A stretch of 44,728 bases of DNA from an uncultured Eubacteriales bacterium (GCA_900316715.1 ONEC01000006.1:1-44728); one strand, 5' to 3'; counted from the stretch's first letter, positions 22,769 to 31,967 are shown. Numbers and translations: made by a program. The notes: generated from the sequence alone by a model not told the origin.

Positions 22769-25159
22769 CTAATCCTCCACCACAGTTGTCGTTTCTCTTA
22801 TGATCTTATCGCCTATCTCTACTCCATCGATGATTATATACACATCACCAGATGGTATAGCCTGAATATATCTCTTTGTAAGTGTGCCGTTCTCAAGCAC
22901 CCATACATAATCAATCGGTTTATTCTCATTATATTCCGAATAGATTACTCCCTTGTCCAATACCGGAACTCCCTTCAGCTCCGTAGACTTGAACTTAACA
23001 AGGACATCGCTCTTTTCCTTAAGTGCCTTTTCATAATCTATTTCTTCATCAAATTCCGCATAGAACTGATCTCTGTATTCAGCTCCGGCGGTACAGGTTG
23101 TAAATACAGGATTACCCGCTCTCTCTGCGAGATATACTGATTTTTCTGCACCATTTACACCTATGCATCTTCCTCCAAAGGTTTTATCTTCTATGGTTAT
23201 TTCCAATTCTCTTCCAAGCTGCGCTGACTTAAATGGTGCACTCGGATCTGAATCATCTCCTCCTCCGAACTGAGATGTCTTCATCTCTCTCATCTGAACC
23301 AGAGTTTCGTCCACCCCTTCTTCAACAACGGAGAGTATATGTGATCTGCTCTTATAGACACTGCCGGAGAATGCATCCTTATCTATATTTTTTACTATTC
23401 CGTCAGACTCTGCATATACACTGATAACTCCATCACCATTATTATTCTCACTGATCGCTGAATATTGTTTTTCCAGTCTTGCAAGACTTGTATTAAAGGT
23501 CAGATTTTCAAGCTGTATTCTGTAATCGATTATTGTGAGATTCAGATTCTTCTTTTCTTCCACATATCTTGGTATATATTGTGGGGTTTCCGGTATGTCC
23601 GTAATCTCAGGAGCTGCCGGAGCTGTCGGAATAATATATTTATAAGCATCCGTCGCTGATGCATCTGTGGCTGTTGCTGTTCCTATCTGTGTGTCCTTTA
23701 TTACCTCCGGTTCAGGTGCCGGTGTCTCCTCCGGTTCCTCCGGATTCTTCATATCATTAAACATCTTAATAGTGTCATTATGATTTTTCTTAAGTGTTAT
23801 AATGTTCTGCTCAAGCTCTCCAAGTTTTGCTCTTCCATTTTCCGTTGCATAAGAAAACAGCAGATCTCCCTTCTTAACTTCCTGATTCATCTTTACATTA
23901 ACTTCTTCAATCTTTCCCGGGAAATCATTGTAATAACCCTTAACATGTGAATTCTTTCCCAGAATAAAACTGCTGGTCTGTTCTTTACTTACATCCCCTG
24001 TTCCTACTTCAACTTCCTTGTAGTACTGAGGATAGTACTCTCCCAGTGGATAACAGATATCATCCTCTAATGTAAGTCCGTAAGTTATCTCCACATACTT
24101 TCCATCAGTATGACCGACCTCGACATTTCTCTTTTCTACATCTTCTCCTTCTTTTCTGACATAGACATATTTATTCATTCCATGATAGGATACTGCGCCG
24201 GCTCCAACTGTAAGTACGTTTTCTGCGATCGTATCCTTAAATACCAGAAGGTAATTATCTCCCGCCTTAAGTTCTCTGCTTACTCTGTATCTGAGCGGCA
24301 GCGGATTGCCTGTAACTTCTGCCAGGCTGAGCACCTGCTGGGAATACTCAATCTCTGTGATATCAACCTTCTCACCATCTATATACGTGTAATGCTCTTC
24401 ATAATCCTTTACCTGGTTTTTGGTTGCATTTACATTTGAACACTCTATATAAAGATCATCCATATCCGATATGACAACCACATTTTCATAAGGCTTTGCC
24501 ACATCATTAACACTTATATCTTTTAAAAATGTAATGTATCCCGAATGATCAGCTACAAGAGTTGCATTTCCCTGGCTTGCTGAATACTTATCTTTCTCAG
24601 CCTTGCTCTTTGCTGCTTCGTAAGAAGCTACTTCATCGTTATAACGCTTATCCTCTACCGCAAGCGCAATATTCGTATCAGCTCTTTTTACTCCTTCTTC
24701 ATCCCCATTCTCTACAGCTTCCATGCGGTTATAATTCTGAAGTTCTATCAGAAGATCATCTATCTTTCTCTGGATGCCCACTCCTTCACTTCCGTCGGTA
24801 CCTTCACTGTATCCCATGCCCTGGCTGACGGATTCTCCCACAGCGATCACATCTCCTTCTTCAACATAATCACCGATCTTAACCTTAACCTCTTTCACCG
24901 TCATGAATTTATCATAGAAGACCGGATATGCAGTCGGAACCACAACGCCCTCATAATACTTAACATCCTTCAGGTCACGCATCTCAGGATTTCTGAATAT
25001 CCTGGAAACTGACACAGGTGCGATAAGCTCCGGAGCGTCATAACCCTTTCGGGCTCCGCATCCCGTAAGAGATGTAAGCATCACAGCCGCCGAAAGAACT
25101 ATTGCTGTTATTCTGTTTTTACGACGCTCGCCATGAGCACTACTTAGCCAAAATCTCAT
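22769..25159 (-). CDS. Double-module HlyD/MacA-like adaptor lipoprotein
   Basis: The 796-residue periplasmic-adaptor-like protein is anchored as a lipoprotein (lipobox around LTSLTGC). It contains two adaptor units in one chain. Unit one has a lipoyl half-motif VKVKIGDYVEEGDVIAVG (about residue 90), a helical hairpin and a returning lipoyl half ADHSGYITFLKDI. Unit two has GKIEEVNVKMNQEVKKGDLLFSY (about residue 420), a hairpin interrupted by a Pro/Glu-rich insert, and YAESDGIVKNIDKDAFSG. A C-terminal membrane-proximal-like domain ends with VEIGDKIIRET. The N-terminal 13 residues (MRFWLSSAHGERR) are coded by sequence overlapping the previous gene's end and a short palindrome. It starts 20 nt inside the previous gene. 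Confidence 0.9.
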   Translation of the reverse strand: MRFWLSSAHGERRKNRITAIVLSAAVMLTSLTGCGARKGYDAPELIAPVSVSRIFRNPEMRDLKDVKYYEGVVVPTAYPVFYDKFMTVKEVKVKIGDYVEEGDVIAVGESVSQGMGYSEGTDGSEGVGIQRKIDDLLIELQNYNRMEAVENGDEEGVKRADTNIALAVEDKRYNDEVASYEAAKSKAEKDKYSASQGNATLVADHSGYITFLKDISVNDVAKPYENVVVISDMDDLYIECSNVNATKNQVKDYEEHYTYIDGEKVDITEIEYSQQVLSLAEVTGNPLPLRYRVSRELKAGDNYLLVFKDTIAENVLTVGAGAVSYHGMNKYVYVRKEGEDVEKRNVEVGHTDGKYVEITYGLTLEDDICYPLGEYYPQYYKEVEVGTGDVSKEQTSSFILGKNSHVKGYYNDFPGKIEEVNVKMNQEVKKGDLLFSYATENGRAKLGELEQNIITLKKNHNDTIKMFNDMKNPEEPEETPAPEPEVIKDTQIGTATATDASATDAYKYIIPTAPAAPEITDIPETPQYIPRYVEEKKNLNLTIIDYRIQLENLTFNTSLARLEKQYSAISENNNGDGVISVYAESDGIVKNIDKDAFSGSVYKSRSHILSVVEEGVDETLVQMREMKTSQFGGGDDSDPSAPFKSAQLGRELEITIEDKTFGGRCIGVNGAEKSVYLAERAGNPVFTTCTAGAEYRDQFYAEFDEEIDYEKALKEKSDVLVKFKSTELKGVPVLDKGVIYSEYNENKPIDYVWVLENGTLTKRYIQAIPSGDVYIIIDGVEIGDKIIRETTTVVED
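25126..25138. repeat. Short palindrome shared with the hairpin array
   Basis: GCTCGCCATGAGC occurs here directly after the stop codon of the adaptor gene at 25140 and again at 12600-12612 in the hairpin array. It pairs GCTC with GAGC. A shared 13-mer alone can be chance in 45 kb; the matching position after a stop codon in the same operon is the reason to record it. Confidence 0.35.
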
Positions 25160-26153
25160 CGCCTTCGCTTAGTCCTTCCCTAATGATGATATCCTCGCCC
25201 AGAATGCCATCTGTCTCAACTTCTCTCGCTACTCTTGCCCCATGCTCATCAAGAACAAATGCGTAGTAATGTCCATCGTTCTCTTTGATGCATTTAGCAG
25301 GTACATGGAGCACATCCTTTTTTACTTCTTCTGCTACTGTAACCTTCAGTCCTCTTTCTATAGTCATCTCTTCCCCAGAATTGATGATCTTAAAGTATAT
25401 CTTTGAACCCGCCGAACTTTTTTCTACCTTTTCAACCTTTGCATCATACGAAACTATATAACTGTATGCCTGTACCACATCTCCCTCTTTAAGGGTTGTG
25501 CTCTCCTTTGTTTCCAGAAAGTAAGTATCGTCTCCCGATGCGATTGTTATAAGATTATCTGTGCTTGAAAGAACTCCGCTTATGGCTCTGTCCGAAACAT
25601 TTATTACCTTTCCGTCTTCCTCTGCATATATGCTGAGAGACGCTTTCTTTTCTTCCAGCTCTGCCAGATATCCGTTTGCAACCTTTATGGTTTCTTCGCA
25701 TCTGTTGATTGCTCCTGAATTATCTTCATCAGGGTTAATGGCACTTCTGTTTCTCAGATGCTTTATATCTATTTCTGCTCTTTCCTTCTGCTCCTCATAC
25801 TGCTTTATACTGTCCTCTAATGACTGTGAGCGGAGTCTTATCAGTACATCGCCGGCCTTTACCGTATCTCCCACATTTACAAAGAGCTGATCAAATTCTA
25901 TATCCTCCAGCATGGTGGCATCCATACGCTTTACTTCAAAGCCATAGGACTTCTCCTTATAATTATCCAGCTGAAGCTCTTCCTCTATTCCGTATACCAG
26001 ATCACCCTTCTGAACATAGGCCATGGAAAACTCAGTTTCCTGATCCGACTCCTCCGGAACTCTGACCAGCGGCCTCTCCTTCTCAAGAGAACATCCGGTG
26101 AGTGACATTATTAAAATTATAAGAAGCAGACTGTATCGTCTCTTGTTCTTCAT
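25140..26153 (-). CDS. Single-module HlyD/MacA-like adaptor lipoprotein
   Basis: A 337-residue adaptor, the first gene of the ten-gene operon. It has a signal peptide with lipobox MSLTGC (Cys21), then a lipoyl half LFVNVGDTVKAGDVLIRL (about residues 90-107), a helical hairpin (about 110-172), and the second half YAEEDGKVINVSDRAISG. A beta-barrel part follows, then a C-terminal domain with VLHVPAKCIKENDGHYYAFVL and GLSEGDEILAK. This is the order of membrane fusion proteins of ABC and RND exporters. In a Gram-positive it would bridge the permease and the wall or a surface partner. Its start is 9 nt after GGGG and about 38 nt after the proposed transcription start. Confidence 0.92.
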   Translation of the reverse strand: MKNKRRYSLLLIILIMSLTGCSLEKERPLVRVPEESDQETEFSMAYVQKGDLVYGIEEELQLDNYKEKSYGFEVKRMDATMLEDIEFDQLFVNVGDTVKAGDVLIRLRSQSLEDSIKQYEEQKERAEIDIKHLRNRSAINPDEDNSGAINRCEETIKVANGYLAELEEKKASLSIYAEEDGKVINVSDRAISGVLSSTDNLITIASGDDTYFLETKESTTLKEGDVVQAYSYIVSYDAKVEKVEKSSAGSKIYFKIINSGEEMTIERGLKVTVAEEVKKDVLHVPAKCIKENDGHYYAFVLDEHGARVAREVETDGILGEDIIIREGLSEGDEILAK

Positions 26154-26197
26154 AATTGATTACCCCAACAGCGCATATTACTCTTATTGTCGAAGCT

Positions 26198-26203
26198 ATT
26201 ATG
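26198..26203 (-). promoter_or_regulatory. Extended -10 box of the exporter operon promoter
   Basis: On the minus strand CATAAT preceded by TGG gives an extended -10 element. At the proper distance upstream there is no good -35 hexamer (ACAACT/TACAAC), which is typical of an activator-dependent promoter; the direct repeats at 26224-26253 occupy that position. Confidence 0.55.
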
Positions 26204-26223
26204 CCAAAAAGTTGTTTCTAAGT

Positions 26224-26253
26224 TGTATCCGAATGTATACAAATGTATCTAAA
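26224..26253 (-). promoter_or_regulatory. Three 10-bp-phased direct repeats, probable response regulator box
   Basis: Read on the minus strand the three units are TTTAGATACA, TTTGTATACA and TTCGGATACA: the same ATACA every 10 bp exactly. They overlap the -35 position of the exporter operon promoter. Tandem sites one helical turn apart on the same DNA face are how OmpR-family regulators bind, and one such regulator is encoded in the operon. Confidence 0.7.
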
Positions 26254-26289
26254 AATAAAAAAATGGGATACAGTAAATGCATCCCATTT
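26252..26289 (-). terminator. Rho-independent terminator after the GH95 gene
   Basis: AAATGGGAT / ATCCCATTT arms (9 bp) around an 11-nt loop are followed on the minus strand by TTTTTTTATTTTT. It ends the glycan operon just before the exporter operon promoter. Confidence 0.9.
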
Positions 26290-26300
26290 CGGTAGTATTT

Positions 26301-28439
26301 TTATTCATATTCAACTTTTGTAACAGCACCGTCTTCCCATTCAAGGCACTTTATTATTCTGCCTCCGCGAAGTCTCAGTCCGGTTACTCTTCCCTTCCTC
26401 CAGCAGGACGGAAGTGCAGGGAGAAGTCTTACCTCATCCTCATGACTCTGTACCAGCATTTCAGCTATTCCGGCTGTACATCCGAAGTTTCCGTCTATCT
26501 GGAATGGCGGATGATTATCGAACAGATTCGGAAGAGTCTGTTCATCTATCAGCTTTTCAATATTCTTATGAGCAAGATCACCCTCGCCAAGTCTCGCATA
26601 CATATTTATGATCCAGGCTCTGCTCCAGCCTGAATGTCCGCCTCCGAAGGAAAGCCTTCTGTCAATGGTCTTACGGGCGGCAGCAAAAAGCTCCGGAGTC
26701 TTATCCCTGGTAATCTGTGAACCCGGATACAGTGCAAAGAGCTGGGATATATGTCTGTGTCCCGGTTCCTCTTCTTCATAATCCTCATTCCATTCCATGA
26801 TCTGACCGTATTTTCCTACAGAATCCGGCTTGATATGCTTTAATGTTTCTATAGCTCTGGCAGATATACTGTCTGCCTCAGAATCTATTCCAAGCACCTT
26901 CTCAGCCTCTATGCAGGCATTCAGAAGTTCGCGGATGATCTGATTATCCATAGATGCCCCCTTGCAGATTACACCCTTTTCTCCATTTGGCAGGATGTAG
27001 GTGTTTTCCGGTGAAAGGGTAGGACATGTAACCAGCCATTCCCCATCCGGTACAAGGTAGTCCATTACGAATATAGCTGCATCTCTCATGATCTCATACT
27101 TTGCATTAAGGAAATCCCTGTCCTGTGTAAAGAGATACTGTTCCCAGATATGAAGTGACAGCCATGCCCCTCCCATAACCCAGTAGCTCGAGGACAGACA
27201 TACATCCTGTGGACATGTATCAGCCCAGATATCCGTATTATGATGAGCCATAAATCCGTTGCAGCCATACATATCAGCTGCTGTTCTCTTACCGCTTTCC
27301 CTGACTCTTTCAATAAGTGAGATAAGTGGTTCAGTACACTCGGCCAGATTCGTAACAAGTGCCGGCCAATAGTTCATCTCTGCATTTATGTTGATAGTAT
27401 ATTTACTTCCCCATACCGGAGTATAATCCTGATTCCAGATTCCCTGAAGATTTGCAGGAAGAGAGCCTTCCCTGGAACTTGCGATAAGAAGATATCTTCC
27501 AAACTGGAAGAAACGTACTATCTTCTCCTGACCTTCTATATCCAGTGTCACCCTGTTAAATAGTGACTGATAATCCCTGATATGTTCCTCCAGGATTTCT
27601 TCCCAGCTGCACTCTGCCACACTGCTCAGTCTTTTAACTACTGTGTCAGCCGGATCATCCTCACGGAAGGTTGTATCAGCCGCAAGAAGTATCAGTGCCT
27701 CGTCCGCTCCTCGAACGATAGCTGTATTTCCGATATTCTCTACAGTTCCGCCTGTAGGAATAACCTTTATAGCTGTGGCTGAGCTTATGCTTCCCTTACC
27801 GCCGCTGGTTGCTTCCATAATCTGGATATTACCGGGCAGTGCCTTGATACTATCCACATAATGATTATAGTTCTGTCGTCTTATAGACAGCATCTCATAT
27901 GGAAGATTCTCCCATGGAGCAAAGCCTCGTCCCAGCTGTGCGTGGAAGTTCAGGCTTCCCGGCTTATCAGCTGTAAGATGAACAGCCATTACATTCTTTG
28001 GATAGCTGGTAATGACCTCACGGGTATATCTTACTCCATTCATAGTAAAGGACATATCAGCTACGGCACGGCTTATATCAAGACATCTCTCATAATCGCT
28101 GTACTCAGTCTCACGTCCCATAAACTCTATATATAAATTGCCCAGACATTCATAATGTCTCTGTTCTTCCGGTGTTCCCGAAAGGGCAAAGCAGCATAGC
28201 TCCTCTGCTTCCCTGATGCGTCCCTCAAAGATAAGACGCCTTATCTCCGGAAGCTTTTCCTTTGCAGAGGGATTAAGCCTGTCCTGCTTTCCACCAAACC
28301 AGACGCTGTCCTCATTGAGCTGAATACGCTCGATATATGGATTTCCAAAAAACATTCCGCCAAGACGTCCATTTCCTAATGGAAGCGCCTCATTCCAGTC
28401 GCCCGCCGGCTTATCAAATGATATCTTATTTACGTCCAT
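26301..28439 (-). CDS. GH95 family alpha-L-fucosidase-type glycosidase
   Basis: This 712-residue glycoside hydrolase of family 95 inverts alpha-1,2-L-fucosides or, in some members, alpha-L-galactosides. The N-terminal domain has the hallmark [16 protein letters not shown] and [14 protein letters not shown]. The (alpha/alpha)6 barrel has [16 protein letters not shown] and the asparagine pair Asn350 and Asn352 in [12 protein letters not shown], then CPTLSPEN, and Asp649 in QIDGNFG, corresponding to the catalytic Asn/Asp set known from Bifidobacterium AfcA. There is no signal peptide, so it acts on imported oligosaccharide in the cytoplasm. It is last in an operon with an MFS transporter and a GH27 enzyme, overlapping the preceding small gene by 14 nt. 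Fucose versus L-galactose specificity is not readable here. Confidence 0.92.
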   Translation of the reverse strand: MDVNKISFDKPAGDWNEALPLGNGRLGGMFFGNPYIERIQLNEDSVWFGGKQDRLNPSAKEKLPEIRRLIFEGRIREAEELCCFALSGTPEEQRHYECLGNLYIEFMGRETEYSDYERCLDISRAVADMSFTMNGVRYTREVITSYPKNVMAVHLTADKPGSLNFHAQLGRGFAPWENLPYEMLSIRRQNYNHYVDSIKALPGNIQIMEATSGGKGSISSATAIKVIPTGGTVENIGNTAIVRGADEALILLAADTTFREDDPADTVVKRLSSVAECSWEEILEEHIRDYQSLFNRVTLDIEGQEKIVRFFQFGRYLLIASSREGSLPANLQGIWNQDYTPVWGSKYTININAEMNYWPALVTNLAECTEPLISLIERVRESGKRTAADMYGCNGFMAHHNTDIWADTCPQDVCLSSSYWVMGGAWLSLHIWEQYLFTQDRDFLNAKYEIMRDAAIFVMDYLVPDGEWLVTCPTLSPENTYILPNGEKGVICKGASMDNQIIRELLNACIEAEKVLGIDSEADSISARAIETLKHIKPDSVGKYGQIMEWNEDYEEEEPGHRHISQLFALYPGSQITRDKTPELFAAARKTIDRRLSFGGGHSGWSRAWIINMYARLGEGDLAHKNIEKLIDEQTLPNLFDNHPPFQIDGNFGCTAGIAEMLVQSHEDEVRLLPALPSCWRKGRVTGLRLRGGRIIKCLEWEDGAVTKVEYE

Positions 28440-28851
28440 CGTATCTCCCCGCCCGATCTATATAAATCTCAGCTTCCTCTTCCGTCAGCTTTCTATAAAC
28501 ATCAAATATGGTCATATCTCCAACCTGTACCGGTTCCATAACTCCCTGCAGTACCACCTGCGCAATATGATTCGCACATACTCTGCAGTCAAAAAGATCC
28601 CTTAAGTTATAAGCCGGAGATATATCAGGCACATCGCTGATCCCCAGCACCTTACGTCTGTACATATGAAGAATCCGGGCTGCCGTTCTTCTGTCTATCG
28701 CCTCCTCCAGCGAATGAATGTCCTGATCTTCTACCCAGCCCAGCTGTCTTGCCTGCTGAAGCCGACAGTCCAGCTCAGCATCAACCGTCTCCCCTGATTC
28801 TTCAGGTTTCTCTTCAAGAAGTCTCTTCAAAAATTTCCGTACTGTTACCAT
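28426..28851 (-). CDS. Small protein with an SLH-like domain, function unknown
   Basis: This 141-residue soluble protein has no signal peptide. The middle and end, from [17 protein letters not shown] through [23 protein letters not shown] to [18 protein letters not shown], follow the order of an S-layer-homology repeat (helix, acidic loop, helix with Gly-Val-Met, then Phe...Leu-Thr...Glu-Ala). A cytoplasmic SLH-like domain would not bind the cell wall, so it may serve protein-protein contact. It lies between the GH27 and GH95 genes with a one-base gap and a 14-nt overlap, so it is made together with them. A role as a partner of these enzymes is inference. Confidence 0.75.
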   Translation of the reverse strand: MVTVRKFLKRLLEEKPEESGETVDAELDCRLQQARQLGWVEDQDIHSLEEAIDRRTAARILHMYRRKVLGISDVPDISPAYNLRDLFDCRVCANHIAQVVLQGVMEPVQVGDMTIFDVYRKLTEEEAEIYIDRAGRYDGRK

Positions 28852-28852
28852 A

Positions 28853-30649
28853 TTATCTGATCGGTTTTACCTTTATTGTAAGATTGCCACAGGCCTTCAG
28901 TGCTCCGCTTGAGAAGCTTGTTCCACGACGTGAGTCTGTCTCTGCCTGAACCTCACTCTTCTCTCCTGTCCAAAGATCTGTAACTTCATAACCGGATGCT
29001 GCAAAGAAGCCTTCCGGATCAACCATTTTATTCTTAAGATAATTTTCTATCAGTGCACAGTCTATAGTTACACCATTTTCTCTGTCGGCCATACTGACAT
29101 TGATAAAGGACAGTGCTATACTTCCGTCACTAAGCGGCTTGGCAAGTACATCTATTCTGTCATTATCTCTGACATAAGCTGTATCAGGAGCCACTGCCTT
29201 TGTGGTAAAGATTCTCTTAGCCTGAATTCCCAGACTATCCTGATTGAGTGCTATAAGATCCTTGTTGCTGATTATCTTATATATCTCGTCATCCTTCTCA
29301 ACACGTCTTAAGTCAAGGCCCAGCATAAGAGGTGCATTCAGCATACACCACATAGCCATATGAGTCTGGCACATCGTATTGTTAAGTCCGTCCATTCCGA
29401 TCATAAGCATATCCGGGTCATTCCAGCCCTTATCAAGACCAGCGAACTCATCCATGATGACTGCCTTATTATACTGAGCAGTTACGCTTGTTGTATAAGC
29501 GCCCTCCCAGACACCATGTCCCGGATCTCCGTCTGCTCCGACCTGGAAGGTGATATCATTCAGGATTCTCCAGTAATCACCTACCTTGTATCCCCAGTTC
29601 TGCGGCTGTGTCTTACCCCATTCACAGATAGAAAAGATAATATCATTATCAGGTGCCACCTTATTAAAATGCTCCTGAATCTTTGCATAAGATAAGAGAG
29701 TATTCTCCTGACGTCTGTGGTTCATCAGACGGATAAGGTTGCTGCCCTTTCCGAGACGTATTCGTACAGGTACCGGCTCTATAAAGTCATCATGGAAATA
29801 CTCCACGGAGTCACCATTTTCTACAGCCACCTGAAGCCACTGACCTACTCCCTCGCTGCTGCCGCCGCGATAATCAACGAAAAGGTTGTATTCTCCTGCT
29901 TCATCTATATTTACATTAAAATGCAGCTCACTGCTCAGGCATCCAACAGGGGAACTATCCGGTGCTGTTCCGTCAAAGGTTCCGATTCCCACTACGTAAT
30001 CGCCTTCAACGTATGCTCTGTTTCCTGTTATAACACCGTCCTTCACAGCTGAAAGTTCAGCTATAAGTCCGCCTTCATCTCCTGCTCTGCATACCTTAAT
30101 ACCCTTGATGGCAGGTGCAAAGGTAAACCTTGCATTTTCAGGATTGGAAAATGTAGCGTTATCCCATACGTTATAGCAGTTATCAACCTTGATAAAATCT
30201 ACGCCCCACTTGATATAATCTGCAGTATCCACATCCTCATATCCGCAGGTTCCTACCTCAAGACCTGAGCAGAGTTTTGAACCGATATCGTTATACATAC
30301 CGAACTTAAGGCCCTTACCGTGGATATAATCAGAAAGATCGCCAAAATCTCCAGGGAACTTTACCGGATCACCTGTGAGATGTCCATCCACACGCTGAGC
30401 CGCATAACATCCGTCATCCAGAATGACATACTGATATCCCAGCTTATCCAGTCCAAGCTCCACTAACTTATCTGCCATAATCTTTGTAAGTGCTTCTGTG
30501 TTTCCGCTGCCGAAGGCATTCCAGCTGTTCCAGCCCATAGCAGGAAGACGTCCCTTCTTACCAAACAGAACCTCTCCATTCTCAAATGAATCATATCTGT
30601 ATGAATCATCCTTTATCTCGATCGGCTTTTCATAATACTTCTCATCCAT
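28853..30649 (-). CDS. GH27 alpha-galactosidase-type enzyme with inserted domain
   Basis: A retaining glycosidase of clan GH-D, 598 residues from the ATG at 30649 (GGAGA 7-8 nt upstream; TAATG overlap with the transporter stop). The barrel shows MGWNSWN (38-44), LDDGC (77-81), nucleophile Asp156 in KVDNC, CEWG (342-345) and probable acid/base Asp365 in RILNDI, then WNDPDMLMIG. Between strands four and five, about 145 residues (177-323) form an inserted beta-sandwich-like, CBM6/35-type segment (FNVNIDEAGEYNLFVDYRG and LGKGSNLIRLMNH). No signal peptide, so it is cytoplasmic. Substrate could be alpha-galactoside or beta-L-arabinopyranoside. It acts with GH95 on an oligosaccharide imported by the neighbouring MFS protein. 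Confidence 0.93.
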   Translation of the reverse strand: MDEKYYEKPIEIKDDSYRYDSFENGEVLFGKKGRLPAMGWNSWNAFGSGNTEALTKIMADKLVELGLDKLGYQYVILDDGCYAAQRVDGHLTGDPVKFPGDFGDLSDYIHGKGLKFGMYNDIGSKLCSGLEVGTCGYEDVDTADYIKWGVDFIKVDNCYNVWDNATFSNPENARFTFAPAIKGIKVCRAGDEGGLIAELSAVKDGVITGNRAYVEGDYVVGIGTFDGTAPDSSPVGCLSSELHFNVNIDEAGEYNLFVDYRGGSSEGVGQWLQVAVENGDSVEYFHDDFIEPVPVRIRLGKGSNLIRLMNHRRQENTLLSYAKIQEHFNKVAPDNDIIFSICEWGKTQPQNWGYKVGDYWRILNDITFQVGADGDPGHGVWEGAYTTSVTAQYNKAVIMDEFAGLDKGWNDPDMLMIGMDGLNNTMCQTHMAMWCMLNAPLMLGLDLRRVEKDDEIYKIISNKDLIALNQDSLGIQAKRIFTTKAVAPDTAYVRDNDRIDVLAKPLSDGSIALSFINVSMADRENGVTIDCALIENYLKNKMVDPEGFFAASGYEVTDLWTGEKSEVQAETDSRRGTSFSSGALKACGNLTIKVKPIR

Positions 30650-31869
30650 TACTGTTTCTCCTTTGTTGCCTTTGATGCTCTTCTTCCCAGGGCATAAACT
30701 GCTATAAATACACCAACAGCACATACAGCCGTTCCGGTAATAAGCATTATTCTGATTCCCAGGTGATCTAATATAACGCCGCTGATCAGATTGGAGAATA
30801 CACCGCCTATGGTTATGGCACTTGTTACATAGGCCTGTCCCTTAACCTGATCAGAGTCGCTCATAGTTTCATTTACATAGTATGCTACTGCCGGTATATA
30901 AACCGCATAAGCAAAAAGCTGCATAGACTGACTCAGATACATCATTACCATATTTGTGGCAAAGACTAAGATAAGTATCTTTATAAAAAATGCAGTGCCT
31001 GATAATATCAGCATCTTTCCTGACGAAATCTTCTTCATCACTATTCCTATAAGTGCCATGACGGGCAGCTCCAGGATAGCCTGCAGGAAATTCGAATATC
31101 CGAGTTCCTTCTCTCCTCCGCCCAGATTTCTGATGATCTGTATCATAAAATCATTGATCATGTTATGGGCAAAGTAAAAGCATATGGTAGCAAGCAGAAA
31201 TATCATAAATGCAGGATATGTACGTGCAAAATCCATGATATTGTTATGTGCCTCTTCCCCGGATGCATCTGTCTTTTTCTCAGTTTCTTCAACCTCTGCG
31301 CCTTCCGGTTTCTTAAAGGTAAATACCACCAGCACTGAAAGCGCCATGGTGATTATATTGATCACCTGCAATATTCCAACACCCTGCTTCTCGATAAGAC
31401 GGCCCATAATAGCTGATGTCACGGCAAAGCTGGCAGAACCCAGTCCTCTTGCAAGTCCGTAGAAAATATTGCAGCCTGCTTTCTTATACTCAAAGTACAG
31501 TGCTGTCATGACCGGCTGATATGCAAACTGAATCATATAGATGATCACATAGATGATGAATACCATCACTTTGTTTTCTTTCAAAAACATAAGTGATGCG
31601 GATCCGATAAGAATAATTGTAACTGCTATGATTATAAATCGCCGATTAGTAAGCCATCCCGGCTTATCTATAATGCCCGCAATAATAGGCTGGCATAGGG
31701 CTGAAGTGATATTTGCTACCGCAAGAAGGATACCCACCTCTGTATTGGTGAATCCGTTTGCTAAAAGATAAACTGCAGCCATTGCATGAATGGTGCAGAA
31801 CGCTGCAAAATAGAGCGCATTAATAAGTGTGTATCTGAGGGTCCAGAAACCCCTTTGGACTCTGTTCAT
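30649..31869 (-). CDS. MFS oligosaccharide transporter
   Basis: A 406-residue secondary transporter with about twelve membrane segments, of the LacY/nucleoside-symporter-like branch of the major facilitator superfamily. The first loop after TM2 reads PIIAGIIDKPGWLTNRR, an equivalent of the conserved G-x3-D-R/K loop. A hydrophilic central loop (about residues 190-210) separates the halves. First gene of the operon with GH27, the SLH-like protein and GH95, so it most likely imports the alpha-galactosyl/fucosyl oligosaccharide they degrade. Substrate is inferred from neighbours. Confidence 0.9.
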   Translation of the reverse strand: MNRVQRGFWTLRYTLINALYFAAFCTIHAMAAVYLLANGFTNTEVGILLAVANITSALCQPIIAGIIDKPGWLTNRRFIIIAVTIILIGSASLMFLKENKVMVFIIYVIIYMIQFAYQPVMTALYFEYKKAGCNIFYGLARGLGSASFAVTSAIMGRLIEKQGVGILQVINIITMALSVLVVFTFKKPEGAEVEETEKKTDASGEEAHNNIMDFARTYPAFMIFLLATICFYFAHNMINDFMIQIIRNLGGGEKELGYSNFLQAILELPVMALIGIVMKKISSGKMLILSGTAFFIKILILVFATNMVMMYLSQSMQLFAYAVYIPAVAYYVNETMSDSDQVKGQAYVTSAITIGGVFSNLISGVILDHLGIRIMLITGTAVCAVGVFIAVYALGRRASKATKEKQ

Positions 31870-31904
31870 TTATGGTACTCCATGGTAATTCTATTGATTA
31901 AGTA

Positions 31905-31913
31905 ATTATATCA
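31905..31913 (-). promoter_or_regulatory. Extended -10 promoter of the glycan operon
   Basis: On the minus strand TGATATAAT is an extended -10 motif (TG-N-TATAAT) about 35-45 nt upstream of the MFS transporter ATG. No good -35 is seen, which is normal for extended -10 promoters. Confidence 0.6.
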
Positions 31914-31967
31914 GATTAAGATTCAAATCATATATAAAATATAACGAATTTATATGTGCAAAACAGC

